Shown: positions 35,791 to 47,847 of the stretch, piece after piece
How positions within the stretch are numbered: position 1 is the first letter of the stretch
Layout: every line of letters starts with the position of its first letter
From: Platycnemis pennipes
Lineage: Eukaryota; Arthropoda; Insecta; Odonata; Platycnemididae
Reading direction: 5' to 3'
Assembly: GCA_933228895.1 (NCBI GenBank)
Contig: OW121848.1
Coordinates: 136,294,615 to 136,358,614, forward strand
DNA: 64,000 nt
The notes under the pieces: generated by a model
Told to the model about the DNA's origin: nothing
The model's database searches: none
Seen by the model: only the letters and a program-made list of their open reading frames with translations
Translations under genes and position numbers: made by a program

Positions 35791-35802
35791 TCTTACAATG
35801 GT

Positions 35803-36170
35803 GGGTCATGCTGGGTCATAACTGGAACTGAATTAGTTTAGTAAATTATCAGATATAACTGTCATACATCCATTACTAAAATTTCATTCTGCCATAATCT
35901 CACCTGGAAAAAGAATATAACACCAGTGAAACTGAGAGAAATAGGAAAGTAAATAAAAACCAACTTTTTTTCTTTGGCAGTATTTTAATTACATCTTAAT
36001 TTAATCCCATCAAGTTCCTACAGAAAGCAGGTGGTGAAGATAAAAGATCAACAATAACTTTTTTCCAATGCACACATTTCCTTCGATCCTCAAAATAAAT
36101 ATCATTTGAACGGTTTGAAATCTGGAAAACGAGTTTTATCCATCTCCGTCGAATTTTTATGAATCTCGTC
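35803..36170. other. Intergenic, no feature recognised
   Basis: AT-rich flank between the inverted repeat and the minus-strand gene. Confidence 0.5.
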
Positions 36171-37293
36171 CTCAGGAGATTTCGGGGGAAAAACGACGCG
36201 ACAGAAGATAGGGTAGAAGTGAGAGGTTGGGGGTGGAGGGGGTGAACATGGAATGAGGAAGGAGCATGGACGAAGGGCAAGTTAGGGCTCGAAAAACAAT
36301 GTTCTTCCAGAGGGTTCTTCAGCGTGCTTCGGGATGGAGAACAAACTTTAGAAAAAAACCACCCCCGAGTCTTCCGGAGGGAATCGCGGGATCGAAGGCC
36401 TTCATCTTGCCTTTAAATGGCCCTGCCACCCCCTATCAAACACACACGTAATCTACACTCATTCCGGTCTTCGTCTTTCGCTCCCGCCAATTCGGACAGA
36501 AGACTGGCAAAAACCCCCAAAACAGCAGCAACTCGAGCCCAATATCCGCCCCCAGGCCCCACACCACCACCACACACTTTATTTGTGTGCACACCCTTCG
36601 AAAAAACAACGGGAACTCGAGGAAGAGTACGACACAAAAAAAAACACCGGCGGCTCAAATATCCGCCGGTTTAACACAGTCACTTTTTCTGTCCTTAATC
36701 ATACACTTGTTCATTTATATACTTAATTATCTATAACTCTTTCTTTCATTCACTCTGTCAATTCCGTTCCCCTCATGAGGATGATGGTGCCGCTAATCTT
36801 TTCGCCGAGCGACACTTAAAAAGGAGTTCGTTCACTGTCAGTGTCCTGGATTGTTGTTTCAACTTTTCCTGTCCGTGTTTTCGTTCAACCTCTTGACGAT
36901 GGTCTCCCGAGCATTCCCCTCAGCGTATTAAACAGTTACGAAGAAACCACATCCAACCCTTCCTCACGTCACCAAACTCTCCGCTAAGACGAGGTTGATG
37001 TGGGTCGAAGCGGGGAGCCCAAGGTGGAACTTCTGACACGATAGAGCCAGTGGGGGATCTTCCTTGGAGGCCTCCGCTGGGACCCTTGCGGCAAAGGTTG
37101 CGACCCGCGGGGGGGATGGGAGAGGTCATATTCCCGAGGGCTGCCGCCAGAAATTTCCCCGCGCGGTTCCCTACCCCGGAGTCCCTCTTCACTCGCTGTC
37201 GGCCTCGATCCACGCTCTCAGTCCGTCCCGGCTCTCGTCTGCACAGTGCTCCGCTGCCCCCCTGTCCACGTAGGCACCACCGTAACACCTTCC
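36171..37293 (-). other. Probable 3' untranslated region, GC-rich
   Basis: It lies downstream of the minus-strand stop codon at 37294-37296. A minus-strand AATAAA occurs at 36588-36593, which would give a 3' UTR of about 0.7 kb; the true end is not known. Open frames of up to 122 codons here overlap one another on both strands and look like composition effects. Confidence 0.4.
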
Positions 37294-37512
37294 TCAGGGA
37301 CTCGACGTGTCGTGCTGCAGGCTGTCCTCGTCGCTCTCGAGGTACGTCACGTACGAGTCGGTCGAGTCGGGGTGCGCCATGTCGGGCCCTGAGAGGCCGT
37401 CGTGGGCGCCGAGGGGCGGCGGCGGGGGCGGGGCGAGCTGCTGGGGCGGCGGGGGCGGAGGTGGTGGAGGGGGCGGCGGAGGGCCTCCACCGTGGAGGTC
37501 GTAACCGTGCAT
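37294..37512 (-). CDS. 3'-terminal exon of a proline-rich protein, perhaps a homeobox factor
   Basis: On the minus strand a strong acceptor (CTTGTCTCCTTTCAG) is followed at once by 72 codons and a TGA. The peptide starts MHGYDLHGG, holds runs of 13 and 6 prolines broken by QQLA, and ends with an acidic tail DSTDSYVTYLESDEDSLQ. Such proline-rich plus acidic ends are usual in developmental transcription factors. The tail reminds me of Lim1/Lhx1-type LIM-homeobox proteins, but I cannot verify this. No upstream exon with a homeodomain or LIM fingers was found up to 64,000, so the preceding intron would be over 26 kb, or the exon call is wrong. The gene is convergent with GPCPD1. Confidence 0.55.
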   Translation of the reverse strand: MHGYDLHGGGPPPPPPPPPPPPPQQLAPPPPPPLGAHDGLSGPDMAHPDSTDSYVTYLESDEDSLQHDTSSP

Positions 37513-38500
37513 CTGAAAGGAGACAAGAGGAAGAAAACGTTAGGAGAATGTTTAACGCCTCGGGTCTTCGCGGATTTATTTTGTCCTTCTAATCAAATCC
37601 AAGATGAGTGGTTTTCTCGGGATCACATCTTTAGGGAAACATCGGGCTGTACAGAGAAAGGCGCTGATTTCCTTATCCTTAGGTGTGAATTTCATACATT
37701 TTTCGGCTTTATTATAGTAGTTAATAGTACCTGTTGAGCTCTATCCCAAACGAACTTGAATACGTTATCCATAAAGTACTCAAAAGGACGCAGTTGGCAG
37801 CCTCTGTCCTCACAGCACGCTTTGTCAATTGCAACTAGAATTTTCGGCGCAAGAAGAATTTGAAGAAGAGTGATTACACTCGCTTTCCCTCTCATGCACG
37901 AAACTATATGTAAGAAACGACAACGAGAGCATAAGCGCGAATACCATAATCACTCCACGGCTTTAATGAAGGCGAAAGTATATACCCACACAACGAAATC
38001 TGCAATAAATATATAAAACACATCATCTAGAACTGGTCAAATGCTGGAAACCTTTCCGATATCTGGTCACAACCCTAACGCTACCGACTGGATCAAATAG
38101 TATCGATAAAAATTTGATATGATTCGTTTCCATTGTGAACGGAATCATTTTTCTTACAGCATATGTGACAATGAAATGTCATTAACAAAATTTGGATGAA
38201 AAGCACTAAATGACATAAGATCTATTTTAGATGGTAAAATTTGTTTTAATTATAGTGTTAACCACTTTTCCATAGTTTTCCAAAATTTAAACTGTTCACA
38301 GGTCCAATATTTCTAATCAAAGTAATTTTAAAATTTAGGAAAATCCATAGACTATCAGTGTCATTTTGGAATAGAGAGGAGTTAGGAAAGTTAAGAAAAT
38401 TTTTTCTCCCAAATCTCTTAACTTGGTTTTCAATTGATTCTATTAATGAACAATGTAAAATGAAGGATTATTTCTTTTTATCGAAAGTTAATTCCTGCGC
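37513..38500. other. Probable intron, no feature recognised
   Basis: AT-rich after the GC-rich exon. A 67-codon minus-strand frame at 37692-37895 has no recognisable domain. Confidence 0.45.
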
Positions 38501-38509
38501 TGTCAATTC

Positions 38510-39860
38510 GTTCCTGCCGGATGGAGTGCTCATTAGACACCACACTCTCATCTATCCAACACGCGTAAACCGAAGCGATTGCAACCCGAGGTGCGAATTT
38601 TGGCATCGGGAGTGGGACATCGTCCCTTCAACTGCCCCTTTGCTGGGAAACAATCATAAAGGCTCACGACCACCTACATACGCCGCAGAGCTCCCGAATG
38701 TTCTTAAAAATTTACATACGACACCAACACGCGGGAGCAGTCGTAACAAGAGTTGTCTGGGGTAGACATCGCTCACCCTCTCCTCCCCCAATCCCCCTAG
38801 CTACAAGGCGGTCGAGAAAGACAAGAGGGAGCTCGGGATCGTACCTCGGAGGCGAGGGTGGTGGACCGAAACAAAACAACATCCCACTGCGGCCCTCGCC
38901 CTTCAGAAAAATGTCGGTGGCGCCGCGACTACGGCACCGACGACGACATTCCACCCCAGTTGAGGGTCCGCGGGGGAGGGGGGGGCGACGGAGTCCACCC
39001 CCTTTTTCTCTCCCCTCCACCCTTAGAGACCTTCCCCCGTCCACGAAGAAAACCAAACACCCCCACCCTCCTCTCCCCCTTTAAATACAATGGACCCATT
39101 GTGTGAGCTCGCGAGCGGGCTCCCCGAGCGAGATCGGCCCCGAATACATTCTCCCGCGAAACACACCCCCGCCATTTGATTTGTGTGGGCCGTTCCTATT
39201 TATTGCGGGGGAGGGCGGGTGTACCCCCAGAGAGGAGGAGGCCCTGGGGGTCATTTGTCTCGATCCGGGTGCGGGTCTCGCGGGGAGGAGTAGGGGATTA
39301 CAGGATAGAGGGCGCGCGCCCGCCTCCGCACTGCATCCTGGGATATCCTCGATGGATCTCCTCTGCAGGGAAGGGCGAGGAGAGGGGAGGGGAGTTTTAC
39401 AAGGCGATTCGAGACAGGAGGGAGTTTGTAATTTCAAATCGCGCATTGTTGGAGCACGTGGGATACACAGTGTTGGGCAAGGGGTAGGGCGGGTCGCGCA
39501 CGGGAAGGGGGAGGAAATCACAAGATCCTGGGACTGGGAGACAAAAGAGCAAGGGTTTTTTCATGAGGAAAGGGAGGGAATAGGAGAAGGAGAACGTTTT
39601 GTGTGGGTGCTACTGGGGCATGTTCAGGAGAAAGGATGGAGAGAGAAAAGATAGGATGGGCTGTGGAGGACATGGAGACTGGGCACAGGGCTCCGCGTTT
39701 CGTTATCCAGCGGTCACCGCCTCCGACTGCAGAGTGCAGCGTGACACAGTCGCAAGTCATCCAACAGAGGACGTATCTCGTGAAGCCGGACGTCCGACTC
39801 TGGGGCGGTGGACAGCTCCGAATGACAGAATGCCTGACCTTCGGAAGTCAGAATGAAATC
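38510..39860. other. GC-rich, CpG-rich island
   Basis: GC-rich with many C- and G-runs, TATAA-poor. Open frames up to 183 codons exist on both strands at once and none shows a domain or splice pattern. In the presumed intron of a developmental gene this could be a promoter or enhancer island. Confidence 0.5.
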
Positions 39861-40004
39861 TTATGAGGAGAGCGAGAAGATGAGTATTTCATAGTAGTGG
39901 GACAATGGGCAAAACTCTCCTAGTTTCCAGTTTCAGATCGACTTATGGCAAGTTAGCATGTAATTAATTATGCATGATTATCAGCATGATTATGATATTT
40001 TGAG

Positions 40005-40300
40005 GGGGGATGAGTTGTTGTAGAGATTAGAGTTCTGGCCTCTCACTCCGAGGACCCGGGTTTGAGTCGCGGCAGAGGAAGATGCTTTTCATCGTTAAGT
40101 TGGTTTGAGTAGTTTGTGGAGAGCATTCGAGTTCAGTTCTCCGTCCGTCGAATGGGACGTTAAACCGTGCTCTCCGTTTACTTTTCCTTAAGAACAGGCT
40201 AATGGCGAAGCTAGTTTCTCTCCACCTCCTACCGTTACCCAGTACCCTTCTATTCCTATTCTAGTACATTTCCTCCCGGTATGAAGCACCTTTATTAATG
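40005..40300 (+). mobile_element. tRNA-derived SINE (family 1), second copy
   Basis: Head with GTTGTAGAGATTAGAG and B box GGGTTTGAGTC. Body CGTCGAATGGGACGTTAAAC is identical to that at 5186-5205, and the tail of short pyrimidine-rich segments matches too. Confidence 0.8.
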
Positions 40301-40425
40301 GGTACAGACGTTAAAATCACAGATGATGATTATATTTTTAAACAGTTGTTGGAATGACATCTCTCAAACCAGGCTGAATAATTAACCTAATTATCGAATT
40401 CATTATCGGTTTGGTAACTTATAAC

Positions 40426-41003
40426 TAGGGATTCTAGGTTTCCCTTTTTTTCGGTTCCAGTTCGGTTCTTAACTTCCGTTCTCGGTTCCGATTCTCAGTT
40501 CCGGTTCTTAATTTACCAATTACTTTGCATTGCTTAGTGGTAAGATAAGATAATCAATAATCATTTTCAGAGACATACCGCTCGAAAAAGAATACCTACT
40601 TCATTATATTTTTGTGTTATATATACTATATTATGATATAATTTACGAAAATGATAAGAGGACTCGCACCTCCAAAGGAGGTGGACGTAATATGTACCTA
40701 CCTATCAATCAGAATATCCTTATTACCACGGTATTTCATCACTTAATAGAACTGGATGCAATAAAATAAATCATATAGTCATTTAAACGACTGAATTAGA
40801 ATAATTTGCGGCAACTTTGAAGCATCTAAGTACACTATTTCACCAGGTTTTAATGTGAAGCCTCCACTTGCAGAGTGTGAGCAGGTTTCAAACTGGTTTT
40901 CGCGCCAATTAATTCGGTACCGATTATTTTTTGCCTCGGTTTCGGTTCTAAGCTCAAGAACCGGTGGAACCGAGAACCGAAGAACCGAACCGACCCATCC
41001 CTA
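40426..41003. mobile_element. hAT-type MITE, 578 bp, 8-bp target duplication
   Basis: CTTATAAC flanks both ends (40418-40425 and 41004-41011). The ends are TAGGGATTC and CATCCCTA, with inverted subterminal arrays of GGTTC(C/G)GTTC-type motifs at the left and GAACCGAA at the right. An 8-bp duplication and TAGGGATG ends fit hAT. No coding capacity. Confidence 0.88.
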
Positions 41004-41011
41004 CTTATAAC

Positions 41012-42330
41012 AAAGAAGGAATGAACCCAAAAGTATGTTATTAGTATTAGGTGAAGTGCACGTAGTTAAGGTTATTTCCACCATCAGGGATTCTAATCGG
41101 AAAGAAGGAAGGGTGGAGACATCCAGCTTCAGCGTTATAAGTGAACGCTGAACAAAAAGCGCCAGGGTACACACTTTAACGTCCCATCCCATGGACAGAC
41201 CCCTGCCCTCGCTGTACTTTCCATACGGCATTCAAGCAATGATTAGATGCCACTGAAAAATTTCCGTCACCGCCGAAATTTGAACACGGACCTTCTGGAT
41301 GGGAAGCTACTACCCTATGCAGAACACGAGCTCGATCCCCTCATAATTATCTGAGCGCCACGTTTGATAAAGGCGATGCTGCTGAATACTTTCTGCAAAT
41401 AACTTTAAATATATCCACACCGAATACTTAGCGCATTCTATCAGGCTTTATTAAGGTATCATATCTGTGGAAACTTTGGAACAAAAAAAGATTCTCGGTT
41501 CGAGAGGTGGCCCAGGGAAAGGAGGTGGCCCAGGGAAAGGAACTGGCCCCCCTACCCTGAATGTGTGAAATTCACACGCCGGTGGCTTAGTCCGGGGTGA
41601 GCTCAACCCCCACTTATCCAAACCAACCTTCGGGTTGAATCACTGAGTGAGTGTGATCTGTGGCAAACATTCTGATGCACAATTTTATAGTGTTTGGAGG
41701 TAGCCATTCCATTTTATGAAATGAATATGTTTCAATTCCATGAAGCAATGGAAACATATTAAAAAAACATTTCTTACTTGCCCATTTGTAAATCTTGGAT
41801 TTAAAATCCTTCACTGCAGCATCACGACATAATGTCCTTCCGCTATTTTTCAAAAGAATTTTTTTGACAAAAAAATAAAATGACTAACTATCCCACTTGA
41901 TCACGCCTGCGACAACCTGAAAATTTTCATATCCTCGCAAATGAAATTCCATCGATATTTTACGAGCTACAAAAACATTATTTGCTTACATTAGCGGAGC
42001 AATTGATTCTCTAGTAGTAATTTGTTTATTTCAATTAGAGACACCTTTAAATAGAGAGATTAATAAAGAGATAAAATTGCCGTTAATGGACTCTGACTCC
42101 ATCAAGACCGCGAACGTTTAAAATCGATTCAAAATATCGAATTCAAATTCAAAATATCGAAGGAAATAACACTTCCTCACGGTAACGACGTAACGCTTTA
42201 CGAAGGGGTCAGTTTCCGTCCCTTAGATCGCGAGCAATGAGGAGCTGATAGCGGAATCGCTACTAACCTACGCCATTACTCACGTCCAAAACAGTTACAG
42301 AGCCGCTCATCCTAAACACACTTCATCATG
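41012..42330. other. No gene seen; small repeat and a weak tRNA-like unit
   Basis: An 18-bp tandem (GAGGTGGCCCAGGGAAAG) repeats at 41503-41540. A minus-strand tRNA-like head at 41270-41345 has a B-box-like GTGTTCAAATTTC and a poor A box. Otherwise AT-rich. Confidence 0.4.
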
Positions 42331-42349
42331 GGATGATTGTATATCGTAG

Positions 42350-43020
42350 GTATTATGAAATTTTTTCACAGTCTCCGCTCCGACGAGCGCAGTTTTCATA
42401 CGCTATCTCCGGATCTAAAATGCGCTTTGCATTATTTTCCGGTTCAAGGATCGCATTCGCTCGGAGAAAGTGAACTGCAGTGCGAGCGGACGGATATGCC
42501 ATTTGACTTGAAGGGGAGGGAGGAGCGTGGCACGCCAAGGTTCTGTTCACCCCGTCGATGGCCGGCGATACCAAACCACAGCACGGGAGAGGGGGAGGAC
42601 AAGTATCGTATCGTAAGAGAGGCGGAGGCGGTGAGAGTCGCCATGTTTTCCTCCTTTTGCCTTCTTTGCTCTTCCTCAACTCACCCCCGCTCCAGAACAA
42701 CCCTCTCCCTTCTTCGGAAAGGGCTTAACCGAATCGTCCCTCGCATGCCCTTTGGGAGAGGCCGGGGCAGGTAAGGCAATTCCCGCTAGCAAATACGAGG
42801 CGTTTGCGGGCATCGATTTCATGACCGGATCGACGATGATTCCGATGGAAATTCTCGGCGTGTCCCTTGTTTGCCGACCAAGCGGCAATGGTCCGGCCAA
42901 TTGTTATGGGCCACTCGTTGTCCGTCCATTCGCAGGCCACCCACATTTCCCTTCTGACCCGTAGCCCGCGCGTTCCACGACTGTCCTTCACTCACGGAGG
43001 AATCGATGGAAAAAGTAGCC
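42350..43020. other. GC-rich island
   Basis: Open frames on both strands (up to 145 codons) with no recognisable domain. The AT-rich DNA resumes sharply at about 43020. Confidence 0.45.
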
Positions 43021-43724
43021 GTTGGTATAAAAAAAAGTGTACAGCTATCGATGAACGTGATGACCCAATAATTCCATGTAATTCCTCTAAAGATGCTGAC
43101 TATGGTCACGCACAGAGATGAAGTTTACGAGGAAAAGATAGGCGTCGCGTGACATAGCACGATTGGCAAAATAAATTAGTGTTTTAAATATGATCAATCG
43201 TAGCTTGGTATGTACCTAATATCTAATCATAGCTTACGAAATCAATAAATTGTTTGTGTATCATGAGGATTTAGTTATTGGTTTTCATAATGAACACCTT
43301 TCACAAGTATTTTTGCTCGAAAAGCACCAAGCATCAATAATATTACGTCTAGAGTTTCCAATTACGGGCCCCATAGCTTTCAACCGAAACATAATACTCC
43401 ACTAAACACATATATAAATTAAATACTTCATCTCTGATGGGAGGGAGTAATAGTAAAACGATAAAAATACTATAAAATAGTAAAAATAGAGCACATGATG
43501 ATGACGACACAAAGATGATTCCAAGAGATGAACTTGAAGACTTAGTTCAAACATTTACAAACCTTAAGCAATGAAGCTATCAATTTTTAGATAACGTGAT
43601 TTTATTTACCTTCGACATCTAATGAACCATGAAAGGTTTCCAGCGCCTAATGAATTTTGAAGCAGCGTAAAACTATTTCAATGTAAAATCCACCGATTCA
43701 GGCGCGATGTAGTGGAAGTATGAC

Positions 43725-43792
43725 ATATTGGAATAAAATATAGGTGCACTTTTCCAGTTGTGGAAAAGTGCACCTATATTTTATTCCAATAT
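43725..43792. repeat. Perfect hairpin, 32-bp arms, 4-base loop
   Basis: 43725-43756 is the exact inverse of 43761-43792, with loop GTTG. The arms include AGGTGCACTTTTCCA. It could be a tiny foldback element or, if transcribed, a small-RNA precursor. It lies 16 bp outside the Helitron end at 43809. Confidence 0.95.
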
Positions 43793-43808
43793 TTCAATGT
43801 AGGTATCA

Positions 43809-44260
43809 CTAGGTAACCCGTGCGAAAATTTCGCACTTTCACGCTATCAGGGAATACGTATGTTAAGGAAACGGTGTAATTGGGTTTTAAATAGAGAAGA
43901 AGGTGTATCATAAAGTACTTTCCTTATACTTGTTTTCTTGCAAAAATATACAAAACATGAATAAAATACAGGCAAGAGAGTTTGGTACCAGTTGGAACAA
44001 TCATGACGTCTGTTACTGAATAATGGCACGCAATTTACAAAACTTCTTTAAAGACAATATTAGAAGTAACAATGTTGTCGTCTGAAACTTTTGGGTTATG
44101 AAAGTGCTTTAGAAAACTTTAGAAAATGCTACATACAACTGTCCATGCGAAAAAACGGGTTCTGGCAATTACAATCCGGCTCTCTGAAGAGTCTGACCCT
44201 CTGCTTTATTAATTGTCATTGCAAAGGCCACTTTTAACTATGTACATTTCGTACTATTTT
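43809..44260 (-). mobile_element. Helitron 3' end with degraded helicase
   Basis: On the minus strand 44260-44035 reads AFAMTINKAEGQTLQRAGL, a stop, then LPEPVFSHGQLYVAFSKV and a further stop. That is the last helicase motifs of the Helitron RepHel protein (TINK.QGQT and F.HGQLYVA.SR). Downstream a hairpin (43820-43836, arms GTGCGAAA) is followed 7 bases later by CTAG and then T, the classic Helitron 3' terminus. The 5' end was not found. The stops show that the protein is dead. Confidence 0.85.
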
Positions 44261-44639
44261 CATTTTAAACTTTTTTTGAAGTTTAGAACAAAAAAAATGT
44301 GTGGAGTCGATATAGCTCGAGCGAGTAATCGACATGGAAAAATCCAAACTTTTAAGTCAAATTAATGGGTAAATAGTGAAATTTGAGATTGAGATTGTAT
44401 TTGTCGTCAGAAGCCGATGATTCAACGTTTAAAATGATACCTCATTTATCACTGTAGATGCAGTATTAACGGAGAATATGCGGAATGACAGAAAAAGACC
44501 TTTCCGTAATAATATATATGATTGTACTCGTTAGAATCCCAATAGCAATTATACCATATCCTAAGATACCCATTTATCGTCAATTACTATAGTGAAAACC
44601 CTTAGCTGAGGCAGAGGAACGTTTAAAATACTAACAGTG

Positions 44640-45330
44640 ATATTTCCTTCAATAAGTGAGTCACGAGATCATTTACAGCGCCTCCCTGGATTCACACCAC
44701 GCGCTCTTCATCAAATACTCTGCATCTCGTGCTTGAACGAAGTCGGCGGGATATTCCACTCAAGCGGAGGCATTGGGGTGCACTTTTGCAAATTTTTATC
44801 CTCGAACCAGTTGTATCACTTCGCTGGGTTCAACGATCGTAACGGAGTCGTGCGTTCTCCCATCTCGATATTCCCGTCGACGAGGCCAAATGGCGCACCC
44901 GCTCGCCCGCCAGACGAACGGGGCATAAAAAGCCGAGACCCCCCCTCCCCCCCGAGTGATGTCCCGCCCGGGGTTTTGTTTCCGAGGGCGAAAGCGGCCA
45001 CGCCTCTTTAACTGGCGCTCACCGAACCGGGTGCAGCGCCTTCGAGTAGGAGAGAGAGAAGAGGAAGGGAAAGAAGACGGCGATAACATCGCGAAACCCG
45101 CGCGAATATAAACATACTCCACGGAGACGAATACTAATTGTCTTTGGATTCGTCGTGGCGCCATTGTTGCGGGAGCGACGACAGCATTAGATGGGGCTTG
45201 TCTTCCAGCGTCCAGAGCGTGAAGGAGGGAAGATGCACTTCCCCATGAAGAGAAGCGGAAACGCCCACGGAAAGACTTGTCGATGTGCAACACCCAATTG
45301 AGGGGATGGGGGGAGGGACTGGGAGATTAT
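44640..45330. other. GC-rich island
   Basis: CpG-rich, with frames open on both strands (165 codons minus, 124 plus), none recognisable. Confidence 0.45.
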
Positions 45331-47840
45331 TATCTTGAGTTAACTCCGAGGGACACAAAATTCAGCTCCGCGTGATGCTTGCATGCAATTTCAATAAATG
45401 AATGCATCGAGGGTGGATTTATAACGCAAGACAAGCAAATCATCACATTGCTATCGTCATGTATTCCCATGCATGTGTTTGAGCTCACGTGCCGCTATCA
45501 AATATCCTTTTCTCAAATATGGGATGCCTGCCGAAAATACAATGAACCCAATGAAATTTATCACCTCAAAGTTCGGTTTGATAGCGTGCAGAATGTAGGT
45601 AACATGTGTGGCATATTTATCTATCAGCTGGACGCAAAAAGTCTCGAGAAACAGACATATCATAGTTATACGGTTACTCTATTTAATTGGAAAATATTTT
45701 CTTGACTCCCTTTCACGGCGATTGACACTTAACGGAGCATTTCCATATGACATCCATTAACTGTTGAAAAATGACTCACTACACATTTGAAACAATAACA
45801 GTTAAATTGGCAAAAATCATGCGCAAATCATACCTGATTTTGAGTCAACATTTTACGAGATTGAGCAAGTACTAATTCTGAGAAGAGGAAAGGGAAAAAT
45901 ATTTGGAACTACTGATTCTTTCAAGAATCTCTTATAAGTTATTACTGCCGAGTAGTCATGGAAAATGTGTCACGAGTTCACTTACATGCTCGGAGAAATT
46001 TGAGACTTCTTCACTTTATGGAGTCTTTTCCTTGTATCGCGTATCTATTTTTTTAAATACATTTACGTACAATATATTCTGAAAAACACTTAAATGAAAT
46101 GGTTTATCTCTATTCATCCCAAGTTATTCTCTGCCATGGTTATTAAGAGTTGAATACTGGTTTTGATATTTTATTGATAATTCACAATTCAATGCCTCCA
46201 TTAACATTTTTTTGCATTAACTTCAAAAACCCCAAAGGTATATGGTCCTGAGAACACGATTAAATGCATTGAAAACGAGCCAATGGGAGTGCGGGTTTGT
46301 GCCCAAGGACACTGAAACCCACTAGCAGCCCAGTAAATATAAAGTTCCCCTTTCATTCGTCGAAGTCCCTGAGGGGGCTACGGAGATTTCAACGCGCGAA
46401 ATAGTGAGTACTTCGCCTTTCATACTCCTACGGACCCTCAACAATCATAACATTAAGAGCAGTTCGTTTCACCAGGATGAGAATTATTTGCACAACAATG
46501 GTTTTTCGCGATGAAGGAAGCGAAAGTTTTCGAATAAAGCGCGAGCGAAGCCAGACGTGTTGGTGTTTTGAAAGAGAGAATTGGAGCGAGGCAAGGTAGT
46601 ACGTGTTGAGCAGTGCAACCACGCATATCCAAGAAAGAGAAGTAGTTATGTGAAAGTACAAAAGAGAACATTGGGAATTGGAGAGAATAGATGGTGGATA
46701 GAAGGTCGAAATGTAAATCACGGTGGTTCCCAGAATTCGTCTGAATAGGGCTCGAGCAAGGGTTTTGAAGGACATGACATCGACCTCCCAACCTCCATAT
46801 CTATTCCCCTCAAAATTTATTTCTCATAACATTCCTTCCTCTTCTTCCTTCCCTCCCGATACCCGAGTTACCATTGACCATACGACACGTCTGTAACTAC
46901 CAATTACATAGTATTTAAATAACTGCAAATCCATCCCACAACGGTAGCTGATCATTATTTGTGACCCCTTAGTAACATTTTTATGCTATGGTTTCTAGTT
47001 TAAAATTATGAAAACATTTATTCATGTTGGTTTCTGGTGAGGCTTTCTGCGATTAACATTTAAATGCTTATCATTTACACGTCAATGACATAAAACCCAA
47101 CACGGTATAACCATTAGTTATCACTAAGGAAATTAGATATAGAATATTCTGAGGTTTTTATACGCTTTTAGAGAAATAATGTCGTATTCCTTTCTTCAGG
47201 AAATTGAAACGATTCCTTGAAAACATTTGTAAATCATAAATAAGAGCATAGATAACAGTCTTAAAACGGTACTAGTCATGGGGCGATTCAATAGGTAAAG
47301 TGACTTGACATTCAAGTGTGGAACTGCGCTCGCAGTCGCGCAGTAATTAGCGTTTCGCAGACTTTCATGGCCAAGGCCGAAAGAGATTGCAACCGGACGT
47401 CTGCCCTCAAGCAGGTAGGACTATCTGATGGAACGGCTCTGTTATTTTAAAACATATACTTGATTTCGTATCTTGTAGATAACATAACCAAGAAGAAAGT
47501 TAGCTGGACTCAGAACTTGGATATAGAGAGAACTCGGTCGCATAGTCCGCCTTGGAGAATCAACCATAGAAAATTACGCGTGCTGAATCTCGAAAAATAT
47601 TTATTGAATGTGTGATCGGTATCAACGAAATTATTCATGGGACGCATTAAAAATAAATACCGTGACAGCTGTGGTAGAAAAATATAGCCAAGAAAGAGCA
47701 TTAAGCATTTCAAAACCAACAAGAATACATACAGTTTATCTTTTCGTTCGAAAAAAACTTTACTTTCTCTTCCTCTACGTAGGACAAGCGAGTGGAGTGA
47801 TAATTTCCAGAGAAAAAAGTTTCTTGGACCTAGACCTATA
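45331..47840. other. AT-rich DNA, no gene recognised
   Basis: The 108-codon frame at 45379 and the 115- and 112-codon minus-strand frames at 46428-46791 show no domain and overlap each other or antisense frames. Confidence 0.45.
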
Positions 47841-47847
47841 TTTCGTA

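Larger units (their letters stand above)
30327..35802 (-). repeat. Right arm of giant inverted repeat, about 5.47 kb
   Basis: Mirror copy of 22660-28134. In this orientation it runs GC-rich block, unknown AT-rich DNA, two SINE copies, AT-rich DNA, tRNA-like unit, LINE 3' tail. The homology stops right after the LINE tail's (GAT)n run and a short adjoining segment (35780-35802), so the LINE end is close to the duplication edge. Confidence 0.95.

Noticed and set aside
22660..35802. Maverick/Polinton-type giant virus-like element
   Set aside because: The terminal repeats are far too long relative to the spacer, and no polymerase B, integrase or capsid frame is visible in arms or spacer.
37050..37592. 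180-codon plus-strand frame over the terminal exon
   Set aside because: It is antisense to the proline-rich exon and has Arg/Gly-rich low complexity; the minus-strand reading has the splice acceptor.
39081..39654. 183- and 146-codon frames in the GC-rich island
   Set aside because: Both strands open over the same bases, no domain, no splice sites matched to them.
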